Assembly (NCBI GenBank): GCA_964542455.1
Contig: CAZIUC010000017.1
Location: forward strand, 21,612 to 85,611
Source of the DNA: PFJX01 sp964542455
Lineage (GTDB): Bacteria; Pseudomonadota; Gammaproteobacteria; Burkholderiales; Thiobacillaceae
Direction: 5' to 3'
Length of the DNA: 64,000 bases
Part shown: in pieces, positions 33,248 to 41,684 of the stretch
How the letters are laid out: the number at the start of each line of letters is the position of its first letter
Numbering within the stretch: the stretch's first letter is position 1
Translations under genes and position numbers: made by a program
Notes under the pieces: model-generated
Told to the model about the DNA's origin: nothing
The model's input: the letters and a program-made list of their open reading frames with translations, nothing else
The model's database searches: none

Positions 33248-34279
33248 TCAGGCCGCTGCCCTGCCGAATTGGTTGTCATAGGCACCACCTCGGACGATCA
33301 ACGCCCAGGCGATGCGCGCGTTCTTGTTGGCCAGGGCTACGGCGGCCACGTTCTTGTGGCGGCGTGCCGCCACCGCGGTGATCCAGCGGCTACGCGGGTC
33401 GGTTTTATTGGTCGCCGACCGAATGACCGCGCGGGCACCGTGGATGAGGAGCGTGCGCAGATAACGGTCGCCGCGCTTGCTCATGCCCAACAGCCGGTCC
33501 TTGCCGCCGCTGCTGTGCTGACTGGGGGGCAATCCGAGCCAGGCGGACAGGTCACGTCCACGCTGGAACTGCTGGCCATCGCCCACCGACGCGGCCAGGG
33601 CCGTGGCCGTGATCGGGCCGATCCCGGGAATGGTTTGCAGTCGGCGCGCGGTCGCATCTTCTTTGGCGGCAGCCTGAATCTCGTCATCGAGTTCGTCCAC
33701 CCGCCGATCCAGCTCCACCAGGTCTGCTCGCAGGCCTTCCAAAAGCCGCCGGAACAGGCCGGACAGGCCGTTCTCGGCGTCTTCCTGAATCTCCGGCAGG
33801 GCACGTCGCAAGAGCTGGATGCCGACAGGGACGATCACGCCGTATTCCGCCAGGAGACCCCGGATCTGGTTGGCCTTGGCGGTGCGCTGCCGAACCAGTT
33901 CGCTACGGATGCGATGCACGGCCAGCATGTCCTGCTGGGCCACGCTCTTGACCGTGACGAAGCGCATGTTGGGCCGCCCGACCGCTTCGCAGATCGCCTC
34001 GGCGTCGTTGGCGTCGTTCTTCTGGCTCTTGAGGTAGGGTTTGACGAACTGCGGCGCGATCAGCTTGACCTCATGCCCCATGCGGCCGAATTCCCGTGCC
34101 CAGTAATGGGCGCTGGCGCAAGCTTCCATGCCGATCCGGCAGGGTGGGAGCTTCTCGAAGTAGTCGTGGACTTGACGACGCGTAAGCTTGCGCTTGGCCA
34201 CCATACGTTCGTCGCGATCAACACCGTGGACTTGAAATACCTGCTTTGCCAAATCCAGACCAATGCGGGTAACGTTCAT
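33248..34279 (-). CDS. IS110-family transposase (IS1111 group)
   Basis: DEDD-type recombinase of 343 residues. The N-terminal RuvC-like domain begins RIGLDLAKQVFQVHGVD and includes IGMEACASAHYWAREF and KNDANDAEAICEAV. The C-terminal Transposase_20 domain has LQTIPGIGPITATALAASVG, with a helix-hairpin-helix look, and WLGLPPSQHSSGGKDRLLG with the serine thought to attack DNA. The start follows AAGGAAGGAG. It looks complete. The non-coding end downstream supports IS1111-group membership. Confidence 0.95.
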   Translation of the reverse strand: MNVTRIGLDLAKQVFQVHGVDRDERMVAKRKLTRRQVHDYFEKLPPCRIGMEACASAHYWAREFGRMGHEVKLIAPQFVKPYLKSQKNDANDAEAICEAVGRPNMRFVTVKSVAQQDMLAVHRIRSELVRQRTAKANQIRGLLAEYGVIVPVGIQLLRRALPEIQEDAENGLSGLFRRLLEGLRADLVELDRRVDELDDEIQAAAKEDATARRLQTIPGIGPITATALAASVGDGQQFQRGRDLSAWLGLPPSQHSSGGKDRLLGMSKRGDRYLRTLLIHGARAVIRSATNKTDPRSRWITAVAARRHKNVAAVALANKNARIAWALIVRGGAYDNQFGRAAA

Positions 34280-34367
34280 TTCGGACTCCTTCCTTCGCGT
34301 GACTGGTTGTGACTTCTCCAGTCTGGCACTTCGATGCCGTGGCAGAGGGGAGGAGTCCATCCCATTG

Positions 34368-34414
34368 GCTTCCAGCCGGCTGTTTTAAAGACGCCGGCGA
34401 GACACCAGCGCTAC
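34368..34414 (-). repeat. Rest of split REP plus an inverted intact REP
   Basis: 34368-34382 is the right-hand part of the REP cut by the IS. After TTTTAAA-like spacer sequence an inverted REP occupies 34393-34414; on the minus strand it reads GTAGCGCTGGTGTCTCGCCG then GC. It differs from the copy at 35318-35339 at a few bases only. Its TAG (34411-34413) is the ampD stop. Before the IS arrived this was a two-REP unit (BIME) between panD and ampD. Confidence 0.65.
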
Positions 34415-34965
34415 AAATTGCATCCCCTGTTGACCCGCTCCCACTCGAAGCACGGCCCCGGATCGGTTTTGCGGCCGGGGGCTATGTCGCAGTGCCCGGC
34501 CAGCCCGGTGATCGGATAAGTCTCCCGCAACACCGCCAGAATGCGATTCAGCACAGCGTATTGCGCGTCGCTGAATGGCATATCGTCCGTGCCCTCCAGC
34601 TCGATACCGATGGAAAAGTCGTTGCAGCGCTCGCGCCCGCGCCAGACCGAGGCGCCGGCATGCCAGGCGCGCGCGCCGCAGGGCACGAACTGGATCAGTT
34701 CGCCGTCGCGGCGGATGAAGAAATGGCTGGACACGCGCAGCCCCTGGATGCCGGCGTAATAGGGGTGTTCGTCCGGATTCAGGCGATTGGTGAACAGTTG
34801 CTCGACCCCCGGCCCGCCGAACTGGCCGGGCGGCAGGCTGATGTTGTGGATCACCAGCAGCGACACTACCTCGTCGTCCGGCCGCGCGTCGAAATTGGGC
34901 GAAACGACGCGACGCGCGGCGGACAACCAACCCTCGCCATCCAGGCGCCAATCCGAAATCGTCAC
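34411..34965 (-). CDS. ampD: 1,6-anhydro-N-acetylmuramyl-L-alanine amidase AmpD
   Basis: Cytosolic zinc amidase of 184 residues recycling peptidoglycan fragments. SLLVIHNISLPPGQFGG has the first zinc histidine, RVSSHFFIRRDGELIQFVP and ARAWHAGASVWRGRERCND the following conserved parts, and LAGHCDIAPGRKTDPGPCFEW the last zinc ligands and catalytic lysine. It has no signal peptide, unlike AmiD. Its start overlaps the end of the thioredoxin-like gene by ATGA. The stop TAG is in a REP. Confidence 0.95.
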   Translation of the reverse strand: MTISDWRLDGEGWLSAARRVVSPNFDARPDDEVVSLLVIHNISLPPGQFGGPGVEQLFTNRLNPDEHPYYAGIQGLRVSSHFFIRRDGELIQFVPCGARAWHAGASVWRGRERCNDFSIGIELEGTDDMPFSDAQYAVLNRILAVLRETYPITGLAGHCDIAPGRKTDPGPCFEWERVNRGCNL

Positions 34966-35291
34966 GGCTCATCCTCCGGTGGCCCGGCCAGCACCCGCGC
35001 CATTTCCGCGCGCAAGGCCGGCGCCGAGATTTCGCAATCGAGACGGGCATGGAAATGGCCGTCGCGGTAAAGCAACAACGTGGGCAGATGAAAGATGTCG
35101 AAGGCGCGCGCCAGGCCGGTGGCTTTTTGCACGTCGACCTTGAACAGATGCGTGCCCTCCGGCACCGCCGGCGGCAGGCGTTTTTCCACCACCCGGCAGG
35201 TGCCGCAGGCGGGGCTGGTGAACAAGACCAGGGCGATGCCGCCGGCTTCCAGCAGGCGCGGGTGATAGCGGGATTCGTCGAGGGCAAACAT
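34962..35291 (-). CDS. Thioredoxin-like protein
   Basis: Single-domain thioredoxin fold of 109 residues. IALVLFTSPACGTCRVVEKRL holds the CGTC redox site near residues 28-31, and LARAFDIFHLPTLLLYRDG contains the cis-proline segment. No signal peptide or membrane helix is visible, so it is probably cytosolic. It is coupled to ampD by a 4-base overlap. ATG at 35291 begins just where the fold begins; longer readings run into the divergent exchanger gene. Confidence 0.85.
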   Translation of the reverse strand: MFALDESRYHPRLLEAGGIALVLFTSPACGTCRVVEKRLPPAVPEGTHLFKVDVQKATGLARAFDIFHLPTLLLYRDGHFHARLDCEISAPALRAEMARVLAGPPEDEP

Positions 35292-35317
35292 GGGGGCGAT
35301 GGTAACCCTGACGGCTC

Positions 35318-35339
35318 GCCGGCGAGGCGCCGGCGCTAC
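35318..35339 (-). repeat. GTAG REP element between thioredoxin-like and exchanger genes
   Basis: On the minus strand GTAGCGCCGGCGCCTCGCCG then GC forms a GCCGGC-type palindrome. It nearly matches the intact REP at 34393-34414. It lies in a divergent intergenic region and overlaps no stop codon. Confidence 0.6.
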
Positions 35340-35370
35340 AATCCGCGCCGCCTTCCACCCGGAGTTGTCC

Positions 35371-36372
35371 ATGATCGCCCTCGAACTGTTCTTCTTCCTC
35401 ATCGTCATCCTCATCGCGGCCGAGATATTCGTGAACGCGCTGGAGCATCTGGGCGAGAAACTGGGGATTTCCGAGGGGGTCACCGGCTCGATCTTCGCCG
35501 CCGTGGGAACGGCCATGCCGGAGACCATCGTGCCGCTTCTGGCGATCTTCGCCGGTACCCAGAATCAGCGACTGAACGAGGAAATCGGCGTCGGCGCCAT
35601 CCTCGGCGCGCCCTTGATGCTGTCCACCCTGTCGCTCTGCCTGATGGCGCTGGCGGTGTGGAAGAAACGCGGCGCACGGGGCCATCTGACACCGGAAAAA
35701 ACCGGCCTGAAGCGCGATCTGGATTTCTTCCTCGCGTCTTTCGCCATCGCGGCTGTGGCGCTGTTCGTGCCGCACGAAAGCCCAGCCATGCGCGCCATGC
35801 TCGCGCTGGTCATGGTGCTGATTTACTTCTTCTACGTGATGCTCACCCTCAAGGCTTCCGCCGCCCTGGTCAAGGACGGCCACGCCACCGAGGCGGATGA
35901 CCCGATGTTCCTGGCGCGCCTGGGACTGCCCACCAACATGGCCACCATCCTGCTGCAACTGGGCGTCGCGCTGGCGATGCTGGTGCTGGGCGCCAAAGGC
36001 TTCATCCACGGCATCGAGCAGGCCGCCCCGCTGCTGGGCATCTCCGCGCTGGTCTTGAGCCTGATGATCGTGCCAGTGGCCACGGAACTGCCGGAGAAGG
36101 TCAATTCCATCCTCTGGATACGCAAGCACAAGGACACCCTGGCATTCGGCAACATCACCGGCGCGATGGTGTTCCAGGGCACCCTGCTGCCCGCCATCGG
36201 CGTGCTGCTCACCCCCTGGGCGCCGGTGAAGGAAGTGTTGGCCGGCGTGGTCATCACCCTGATCGCGGCGGTCTGGCTGCGCTTCATGATGATGCGCGGA
36301 CAGTTGCGAGTGTGGCACCTGGCGATCAACGGCGGCCTCTATGTCACCTATCTGACGATCGCATTAACCTGA
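35371..36372 (+). CDS. CaCA-family sodium/calcium exchanger membrane protein
   Basis: Polytopic membrane protein of 333 residues with about ten hydrophobic helices in two related halves. The first alpha repeat reads GVTGSIFAAVGTAMPETIVP and the second ISALVLSLMIVPVATELPEK. Both hold the acidic residue and small residues that coordinate Ca2+ in the CaCA superfamily. Start at ATG 35371, 7 bases after GGAG. Cation exchange is family knowledge; the specific ion is not determinable. It is divergent from the thioredoxin-like gene. Confidence 0.88.
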   Translation: MIALELFFFLIVILIAAEIFVNALEHLGEKLGISEGVTGSIFAAVGTAMPETIVPLLAIFAGTQNQRLNEEIGVGAILGAPLMLSTLSLCLMALAVWKKRGARGHLTPEKTGLKRDLDFFLASFAIAAVALFVPHESPAMRAMLALVMVLIYFFYVMLTLKASAALVKDGHATEADDPMFLARLGLPTNMATILLQLGVALAMLVLGAKGFIHGIEQAAPLLGISALVLSLMIVPVATELPEKVNSILWIRKHKDTLAFGNITGAMVFQGTLLPAIGVLLTPWAPVKEVLAGVVITLIAAVWLRFMMMRGQLRVWHLAINGGLYVTYLTIALT

Positions 36373-36383
36373 CCGTGGTTGTT

Positions 36384-36401
36384 CGGCCCGCGAGCGGGCC
36401 G
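36384..36401. terminator. Hairpin after the exchanger gene
   Basis: CGGCCCGC-GA-GCGGGCCG is a perfect 8-bp stem 11 bases after the exchanger stop. No T run follows, so it may only stabilise the mRNA end. Confidence 0.4.
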
Positions 36402-36418
36402 GTCGATTCAGAAATCCC

Positions 36419-36445
36419 TCAACTTTTCCCGCCCGCTACCGTTAA
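36419..36445 (+). promoter_or_regulatory. Candidate sigma-28 (FliA) promoter of the PAS-MCP genes
   Basis: TCAACTTT, 11 bases, ACCGTTAA fits TAAAGTTT-N11-GCCGATAA at 12 of 16 positions with the right spacing. It lies 53 bases before a chemotaxis operon, where such promoters are expected. It also resembles the site at 20300-20326. Confidence 0.6.
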
Positions 36446-36498
36446 TGCCGCATCAATAACCAGCGGCGCCGGGTTTTCGCGCCGCGGATGGAGCTGGC

Positions 36499-37017
36499 AT
36501 GAAAAACCCGATCACGCCCACCTCGGTGGAAAGGGAGATGCGCGAAGACGATTTCATCGTCTCCAAGACGGACCAGAAAGGCCGCATCACCTATGGCAAT
36601 CGTATCTTCATCGAGTTTTCCGGCTATCCGGAACAAGAACTCCTCGGTGCCCAGCACAACATCATTCGCCATCCCGACATGCCGCGAGCGGTGTTCAAGC
36701 TGCTCTGGGACACCATCCAGAGTGGCCGCGAGTGCAATGCCTATGTGAAAAACCTGGCGAAGGACGGCAGTTTCTACTGGGTGTTCACCAACGTCACACC
36801 CAGCCTTGACCGCGACGGCAACATCATTGGCTATTTCTCGGTACGCCGTAAACCCAAGGCTTCTGGCATTAAGACCGCGACCGGCCTGTACCGCGCCATG
36901 CTGGAAGCCGAAAGCAAGGCCGGCGCGCGCGACGCCATCGCGGCCTCGACGAAAATCCTCACCACTCTGCTGGCCGAAAAAGGTATGAGCTATGACGAAC
37001 TGGTCCTTGCAATCTAG
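36499..37017 (+). CDS. PAS-domain aerotaxis-type sensor protein
   Basis: Soluble protein of 172 residues resembling the sensory half of Aer. The PAS domain (about 20-120) has IVSKTDQKGRITYGNRIFIE, SGYPEQELLGAQHNIIRHPD and GSFYWVFTNVTPSLDRDGN, the FAD-binding PAS pattern of Aer-like sensors. A helical tail follows (about 130-172). It has no membrane helix or signalling domain. It overlaps the next gene, an MCP, by 26 bases in another frame, so the pair may act as a two-subunit aerotaxis receptor. Confidence 0.87.
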   Translation: MKNPITPTSVEREMREDDFIVSKTDQKGRITYGNRIFIEFSGYPEQELLGAQHNIIRHPDMPRAVFKLLWDTIQSGRECNAYVKNLAKDGSFYWVFTNVTPSLDRDGNIIGYFSVRRKPKASGIKTATGLYRAMLEAESKAGARDAIAASTKILTTLLAEKGMSYDELVLAI

Positions 37018-38443
37018 GCTCACGGCCCTGCTCTGGGGTTTTTCCTTGCTGGTGCTGGCAACCATCGTCGGGGCCTGGCTTTTGCATGGTTTCGAATGGC
37101 CGATGCTGGTGTTTCTGCTGTTCGGTCTCGCCATTTCCGCCTGGGGCCAGGTCAAGATTCGGCAATGGCTGGCGCCCATCGCCAAGCTTGACCAGCTCAC
37201 CACCCAGATCAGCCGGGGCCAGTTCGATCAACGCGTCACCGGCATCCGCGACACGGACGAACTCGGCCAACTGTGCTGGCACATGAACGACATGCTGGAT
37301 CAACTGGAAACCTATTTCCGCGAGGAAAGCACGGCGTTCGCTCTGCATATCGACGGCAAGTTCTATCGCAAGGCCTTCCCGGCCGGCCTTCACGGTGGAT
37401 TCAAACACGGCCTGGAAAGCCACAACCAGCTGCTCGACGGCATGTCTGATCAGCAGCGTGGACAGCTGCGTAACCAGCTCATTTCCCAGGCGCACCATCT
37501 CAATACCAGTAATCTGCTGGGCAACCTTGCCTCCAATCAGAGCGATCTGAAGAACATCACCGATGAGATGCGCCAGGTCGTTGACCTGGCCACCCGCACC
37601 ACGGCGGAAGCCGAGGAAAGCCGGGGGACGGTGAGTCTGGTGGTGGAACAACTTTCCGATATCAGTGGGCGCATCGACCAGGCGGCGGATTCCATCGTCG
37701 CGCTCAACCAGCACAGCCACGAAATCACCGATGCCGTGCAACTCATCACCACCATCGCCAAGCAAACCAATCTGCTGGCGCTCAACGCCGCCATCGAAGC
37801 CGCGCGCGCCGGCGAGGCGGGACGCGGTTTCGCGGTGGTGGCCGACGAAGTGCGCAAGCTGGCGGAAAACACCCGCAAGGCATCCGAATCCATCGGCCGG
37901 GTCATGGAAACCCTGACCGCCGAAGCGCAGCGCATGCTGGACGACTCCCATGCCATGCGCGACATGGCCGCCTCTTCACGGGGTGTCATCGGCGAGATGG
38001 AGGGGCGCTTCGGCGGCTTCGCCAGTTCGGCACGGGAGACCCAGGGGCATGCGGCCCATGCCCAGGACAAGAGCTTCGCCTCGCTGGTGAAGGTGGATCA
38101 CGTCATCTACAAACAGCGTGCCTACATGGCCCTGAACAGCGGCGGCGAACGCACCTACACCGATGCGGTATCGGTAGACCATCACCACTGCAGGCTAGGA
38201 CAGTGGTATGAAAGTATGGGCCGAGAGGAATTCGGCATGACCCGCGCCTACGCCGCCCTGGCCACCCCGCACGCCCGAGTCCATGACAGCGCGCACAAGA
38301 TGTTGAGTTACCTTGGCCGCGGCTGGGAAAAAGACCTGGCCATGCAACAGGCCATACTCGCCGCCATAACGGAAGCTGAAGACGCCAGCCGCGAAGTCAT
38401 GGATCTGATCGACCAGATGGTGGTGGAGAAACATGGTGGATGA
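36992..38443 (+). CDS. Methyl-accepting chemotaxis protein with C-terminal CZB domain
   Basis: Transducer of 483 residues. Two closely spaced membrane helices (about 10-30 and 36-52) leave almost no periplasmic part. A HAMP-like region follows (IRQWLAPIAKLDQLT), then the MA signalling domain with the hairpin tip KQTNLLALNAAIEAARAGEA-type sequence near residues 256-290. The C-terminus (about 365-480) is a CZB zinc-binding domain, with a His before YKQRAYMAL and the DHHHCRLGQWYE motif. CZB domains sense zinc or hypochlorite. With the overlapping PAS gene it probably forms a receptor for redox state. Confidence 0.92.
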   Translation: MTNWSLQSRLTALLWGFSLLVLATIVGAWLLHGFEWPMLVFLLFGLAISAWGQVKIRQWLAPIAKLDQLTTQISRGQFDQRVTGIRDTDELGQLCWHMNDMLDQLETYFREESTAFALHIDGKFYRKAFPAGLHGGFKHGLESHNQLLDGMSDQQRGQLRNQLISQAHHLNTSNLLGNLASNQSDLKNITDEMRQVVDLATRTTAEAEESRGTVSLVVEQLSDISGRIDQAADSIVALNQHSHEITDAVQLITTIAKQTNLLALNAAIEAARAGEAGRGFAVVADEVRKLAENTRKASESIGRVMETLTAEAQRMLDDSHAMRDMAASSRGVIGEMEGRFGGFASSARETQGHAAHAQDKSFASLVKVDHVIYKQRAYMALNSGGERTYTDAVSVDHHHCRLGQWYESMGREEFGMTRAYAALATPHARVHDSAHKMLSYLGRGWEKDLAMQQAILAAITEAEDASREVMDLIDQMVVEKHGG

Positions 38444-38466
38444 AGCTTTGGCGCACACAGCGCGCG

Positions 38467-39804
38467 CTACTCCATCCCCAGCCGCTCCATCCGATAACGC
38501 AACGAACGGAAAGTAACGCCTAGAAGCCGCGCGGCGGCGGTCTTGTTGTTGCCGGTGTGTTGCAGGGCATCGAGGATGGCCTGGCGCTCCACCTCGTCGA
38601 GATGATCCTGCAATGCCATTCCCCGTGCCGGGCTGTCCGGGCCGCTTGCTTGAGGCGTCAGGTTGAGGTCGTCCAGACCGATCTGGCCACCGTCGCATAG
38701 GGCCATCGCCCGCTCCAGGATATTTTCCAGTTCACGCACGTTGCCCGGATAGTTGTAGTCAGCCAGCGCCGCCAGCGTGGACCGTGTCAGCGCGGGTGTC
38801 GCGCGCCCTTCGCACAAGCGCCCCAGCAGGTAGCGCGCCAGGTCGGCGACATCCTCGCGCCGCTCGCGCAGGGCGGGCATGTGGATTTCGATGACATTGA
38901 GGCGATAGAACAGGTCCTGGCGAAAGCGCCCCTGGCTCACCGCGGCCTGCAAATCCTGGTGCGAGGCGCTGATCAAACGCACGTCCACCGACTCTTCCGC
39001 GACCCCGCCGACCCGGCGCACACGCTTTTCCTGAATCGCGCGCAGCAGCTTGACCTGCATGGAAAGCGGCAACTCGACGATTTCATCGAGAAACAGGGTG
39101 CCGCCCGCCGCCGCCTGAAAAAAGCCGTCGCGTTCGCTGTCGGCGCCGGTGAAGGCACCCTTGCGATAGCCGAAGAACTCGCTCTCCATCAGCGTCTCAG
39201 GAATGGCGCCGCAGTTCACCGCCAGGAAAGGCGCCTCGGCGCGGCTACCGCGCGCGTGGATCATGCGCGCGGCCACCTCCTTGCCGGTGCCGGTTTCGCC
39301 GCTGATGAACACCGGCGCCTGGCTGCGCGCCACCTTGTCGATCAGCTCGCGCACCTGCCGCATGGGCGCGGATTCACCGACCAGATCGAGCCCACCCTCG
39401 TGCCCACCCGCCAGCCTTGCCGGCTCGGCGAGCTTGAGCGCGGAACGCACCAGACCGCGTACCTTGTCGGAGGTGACCGGTTTCTCGACATAGTCGTAAG
39501 CACCAGCCTTGAGCGCCGCGACGGCATTTTCCGATGAGCCGAATGCCGTGATGACCGCGACCGGTGTGGTTGGCGCGCGCTCGGCGATATGACGCACCAC
39601 CTCGATGCCTTCACCGTCGGGCAGGCGCATGTCGGTCAGGCACAGATCGAAGACCGTTGCATCCAGGTGGCGACGGGCTTCGGCCACGGTGGCGGCGCGC
39701 GCCGTGTCCAGCCCCATGCGCGCCAGATCCAGTTCGAGCAGATCCAGCAGGTCGGGTTCGTCGTCCACCAGCAGGACACGGGGACGTTTCGGTTTACCGG
39801 GCAT
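38467..39804 (-). CDS. pilR: Type IV pilus response regulator PilR
   Basis: NtrC-family activator of 445 residues for sigma-54 promoters such as pilA. The receiver has VDDEPDLLDL and phospho-acceptor Asp58 (LCLTDMRLPDG). The AAA+ domain carries Walker A GETGTGKE (169-176), the sigma-54-contacting GAFTGA loop (216-221) and FLDEIVELPL. A Fis-type helix-turn-helix (NNKTAAARLLGVTFRSLRYR) ends it. No Shine-Dalgarno sequence precedes its ATG; the stop of a small upstream gene lies 11 bases inside, suggesting coupling. It is paired with pilS. Confidence 0.93.
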   Translation of the reverse strand: MPGKPKRPRVLLVDDEPDLLDLLELDLARMGLDTARAATVAEARRHLDATVFDLCLTDMRLPDGEGIEVVRHIAERAPTTPVAVITAFGSSENAVAALKAGAYDYVEKPVTSDKVRGLVRSALKLAEPARLAGGHEGGLDLVGESAPMRQVRELIDKVARSQAPVFISGETGTGKEVAARMIHARGSRAEAPFLAVNCGAIPETLMESEFFGYRKGAFTGADSERDGFFQAAAGGTLFLDEIVELPLSMQVKLLRAIQEKRVRRVGGVAEESVDVRLISASHQDLQAAVSQGRFRQDLFYRLNVIEIHMPALRERREDVADLARYLLGRLCEGRATPALTRSTLAALADYNYPGNVRELENILERAMALCDGGQIGLDDLNLTPQASGPDSPARGMALQDHLDEVERQAILDALQHTGNNKTAAARLLGVTFRSLRYRMERLGME

Positions 39805-39943
39805 GATGCGGGCAGTCAGTCACGCTGAAATGAAGGAATGAAACGGCGGCTTTACCCACCATGCGTCGTTGCGCCCCCTTGCCGTATACCCCATACGACA
39901 GCGGGTCCACGCCTCGTCTGACGAAAAGATCCAGCCATTTCAT
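39794..39943 (-). CDS. Small protein between pilS and pilR, possible translational leader
   Basis: A 49-residue gene of no recognised family: KWLDLFVRRGVDPLSYGVYG, then KGAQRRMVGKAAVSFLHF and a short polar end. It is basic and has no signal peptide or membrane helix. An excellent AAAAGGAG lies 6 bases before the ATG, better than for either pil gene. It starts 42 bases after pilS and overlaps pilR by 11 bases. This makes it either a small functional protein or a leader whose translation opens pilR. Confidence 0.55.
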   Translation of the reverse strand: MKWLDLFVRRGVDPLSYGVYGKGAQRRMVGKAAVSFLHFSVTDCPHHAR

Positions 39944-39984
39944 ATCTCTCCTTTTCAGCGTGACTGTCTGCCAGACACGCCCTA

Positions 39985-41631
39985 TCAACATGGCGCCGCC
40001 TGGCAGGACAACCGGAACATGGCGCCATCCGGAATATCCACATAATGTAGGCTGGCGCCGTTGGCTTCGGCCAGTTCGCGCGCGATATACAACCCTAACC
40101 CGGTGCCGGCCTTGTCCGAGGTGTAGAACGGTTCGAACAGGCGCGATTGCAGCTCCGCCGGAATAGCCGGCCCGTCGTTGGCCACGTCCACGTCGACCCG
40201 ATTCTCTCCCGCCACCGCCCGGATGCGAATGCTGCGGGGCTGCTTCAAGCAATAACGCAAGGCATTGCGAAACAGGTTCCAGAAGATCTGTTCCAGATGG
40301 GCGACATCGAAACAGATGGCCGGATCGCCGGCCACCTGAACCACCACAATATCCGGCCGTGCCCCTTCACGCAGCGCGAACTGCTCGACGAAGGCATTCA
40401 GGTAAGGCGTCAGGGGCAACGCCTCGCGGCTCAGGCGATCGCGCCGGTTGAGGGACAGCACATCTTCCACCAGCCAGTTCAGACGCTCGGCATTGCTGTC
40501 GATGATGCCGGACAGCTTCTCGGCCGTCGCGCTGTGTGCTTCCCGCGCGTCTTCCTTGAGCAAGCCGGCGGCATGGCGGATGGCGGAGAGCGGATTGCGG
40601 ATCTCGTGCGCCAGATTGGCGGTAAGCATGCCCAGAGAAGCCAGCTTCATGCGCTGTGCCTGCGCCTCCAACTCAGTCATGTCCTCCAGCACCACCACGG
40701 CACCCTCGCGGCGGGTTGACTCCAGTTCGATGAAACGCGCGCGCAGGCGCCTCCCCTCGCGGCCAACCTGAAACGGATGTGTGGGTAGGGTTTCGCCGGC
40801 ACACCAGCGCAGCCACATCTCCGTCAGGCGCGGCGAACAATGGCCGATACTGCAACGAGGGAAAAAACGCACATCGAGCAATTCGGCGGCACGCGCATTG
40901 TGTTGCAGCACCTCACCCTTGCCACTTACCACCATCACCGCATAGGGCAATTCCTGTATCACCCGCTCATTGATGCGTTCCATGCTCTCCGCCTGGCGGC
41001 TCTTCTCCACCGCCACTCGCGAGGCAGACAGGGTGCTCTTGGCCAGGGCATTGGAAAGCAGCGCCGAGGCGAACAGGCCGATCGAGAGGAAACCGGCACG
41101 GGCAAAACCGCCGGCACTGCCATCGAATACCAGTGCCTGAACGATCTGCTCTCCCAGCACGGCCAGGGTGGCGGTCGCCGACCAGAACAGCACCATGCGG
41201 GTTTCTGAAAGCATGCCGGCGGCAGCCAGGGTAACGATCAGCAAGAGGCCGATCCCGCTGGAATTGCCCCCGGAAAGCTGCATCAGGAGAGTGATGCAGA
41301 CGATGTCGACCAGCGCCTGGCGGCCAACCTGGCGTTCAAACCGCTCACGCCGGGCCATTAGCGGGCTGCGAAAAAGCAGGGCAACCAACAAATAAACCGC
41401 GCAGGTCGCCTGGAACAGTCTGGGATATTCGAAGCGGTGAAAGGTCTGATCAGCCAGCATGCCGGCAACGCCCAGGGCAATCGCCAGGAAGACGCGAAAG
41501 CTGTTGAGGTGGCCGAGCGAGCGCCAGAACGCTTCCGGTACCTCGGAGGCTTTCAGGCGAGACCAGCCGCTCTCCTCGTCTTCCGAGGAGAGCGGCTGGA
41601 GGGGTGGCGTGGGAGTTACCGAAAAAGGCAT
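39985..41631 (-). CDS. pilS: Type IV pilus sensor kinase PilS
   Basis: Membrane kinase of about 548 residues. An N-terminal cytosolic stretch leads to FWRSLGHLNSFRVFLAIALG and about six membrane helices (to residue 200), then a PAS domain (about 235-330; PYAVMVVSGKGEVLQHN), the phospho-acceptor His in LTANLAHEIRNPLSAIRHAA, and the ATPase domain with GTGLGLYIARELAEANGA. This is the PilS plan, sensing pilin in the membrane and phosphorylating PilR. ATG at 41631 is used; an in-frame GTG at 41673 is possible. Confidence 0.92.
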   Translation of the reverse strand: MPFSVTPTPPLQPLSSEDEESGWSRLKASEVPEAFWRSLGHLNSFRVFLAIALGVAGMLADQTFHRFEYPRLFQATCAVYLLVALLFRSPLMARRERFERQVGRQALVDIVCITLLMQLSGGNSSGIGLLLIVTLAAAGMLSETRMVLFWSATATLAVLGEQIVQALVFDGSAGGFARAGFLSIGLFASALLSNALAKSTLSASRVAVEKSRQAESMERINERVIQELPYAVMVVSGKGEVLQHNARAAELLDVRFFPRCSIGHCSPRLTEMWLRWCAGETLPTHPFQVGREGRRLRARFIELESTRREGAVVVLEDMTELEAQAQRMKLASLGMLTANLAHEIRNPLSAIRHAAGLLKEDAREAHSATAEKLSGIIDSNAERLNWLVEDVLSLNRRDRLSREALPLTPYLNAFVEQFALREGARPDIVVVQVAGDPAICFDVAHLEQIFWNLFRNALRYCLKQPRSIRIRAVAGENRVDVDVANDGPAIPAELQSRLFEPFYTSDKAGTGLGLYIARELAEANGASLHYVDIPDGAMFRLSCQAAPC

Positions 41632-41684
41632 GGCGAGCGGGAGCCCGGCACTCTTGGTGGCGTCAGATACCACACAGACCGGGT

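Larger units (their letters stand above)
32781..34367 (-). mobile_element. IS110-family insertion sequence, IS1111 group
   Basis: A 1587-base element on the minus strand. ATGGACTCCTCC at 32784-32795 and GGAGGAGTCCAT at 34349-34360 are 12-bp subterminal inverted repeats, lying 3 and 7 bases inside the inferred ends. Subterminal repeats with such unequal flanks are typical of the IS1111 group. No target duplication is seen, as expected for IS110-type recombination. The ends were set by rebuilding the uninterrupted REP target. The transposase frame is intact, so the element may be active. Confidence 0.82.

Noticed and set aside
32386..33288. A 300-codon minus-strand frame across panD and the IS end
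   Set aside because: It runs antisense to panD and through the IS boundary and inverted repeat; no family features.
34280..34360. Longer start of the IS transposase at 34360
   Set aside because: That ATG is the inverted repeat itself; the family start RIGLDLAK follows ATG 34279 with a strong ribosome binding site.
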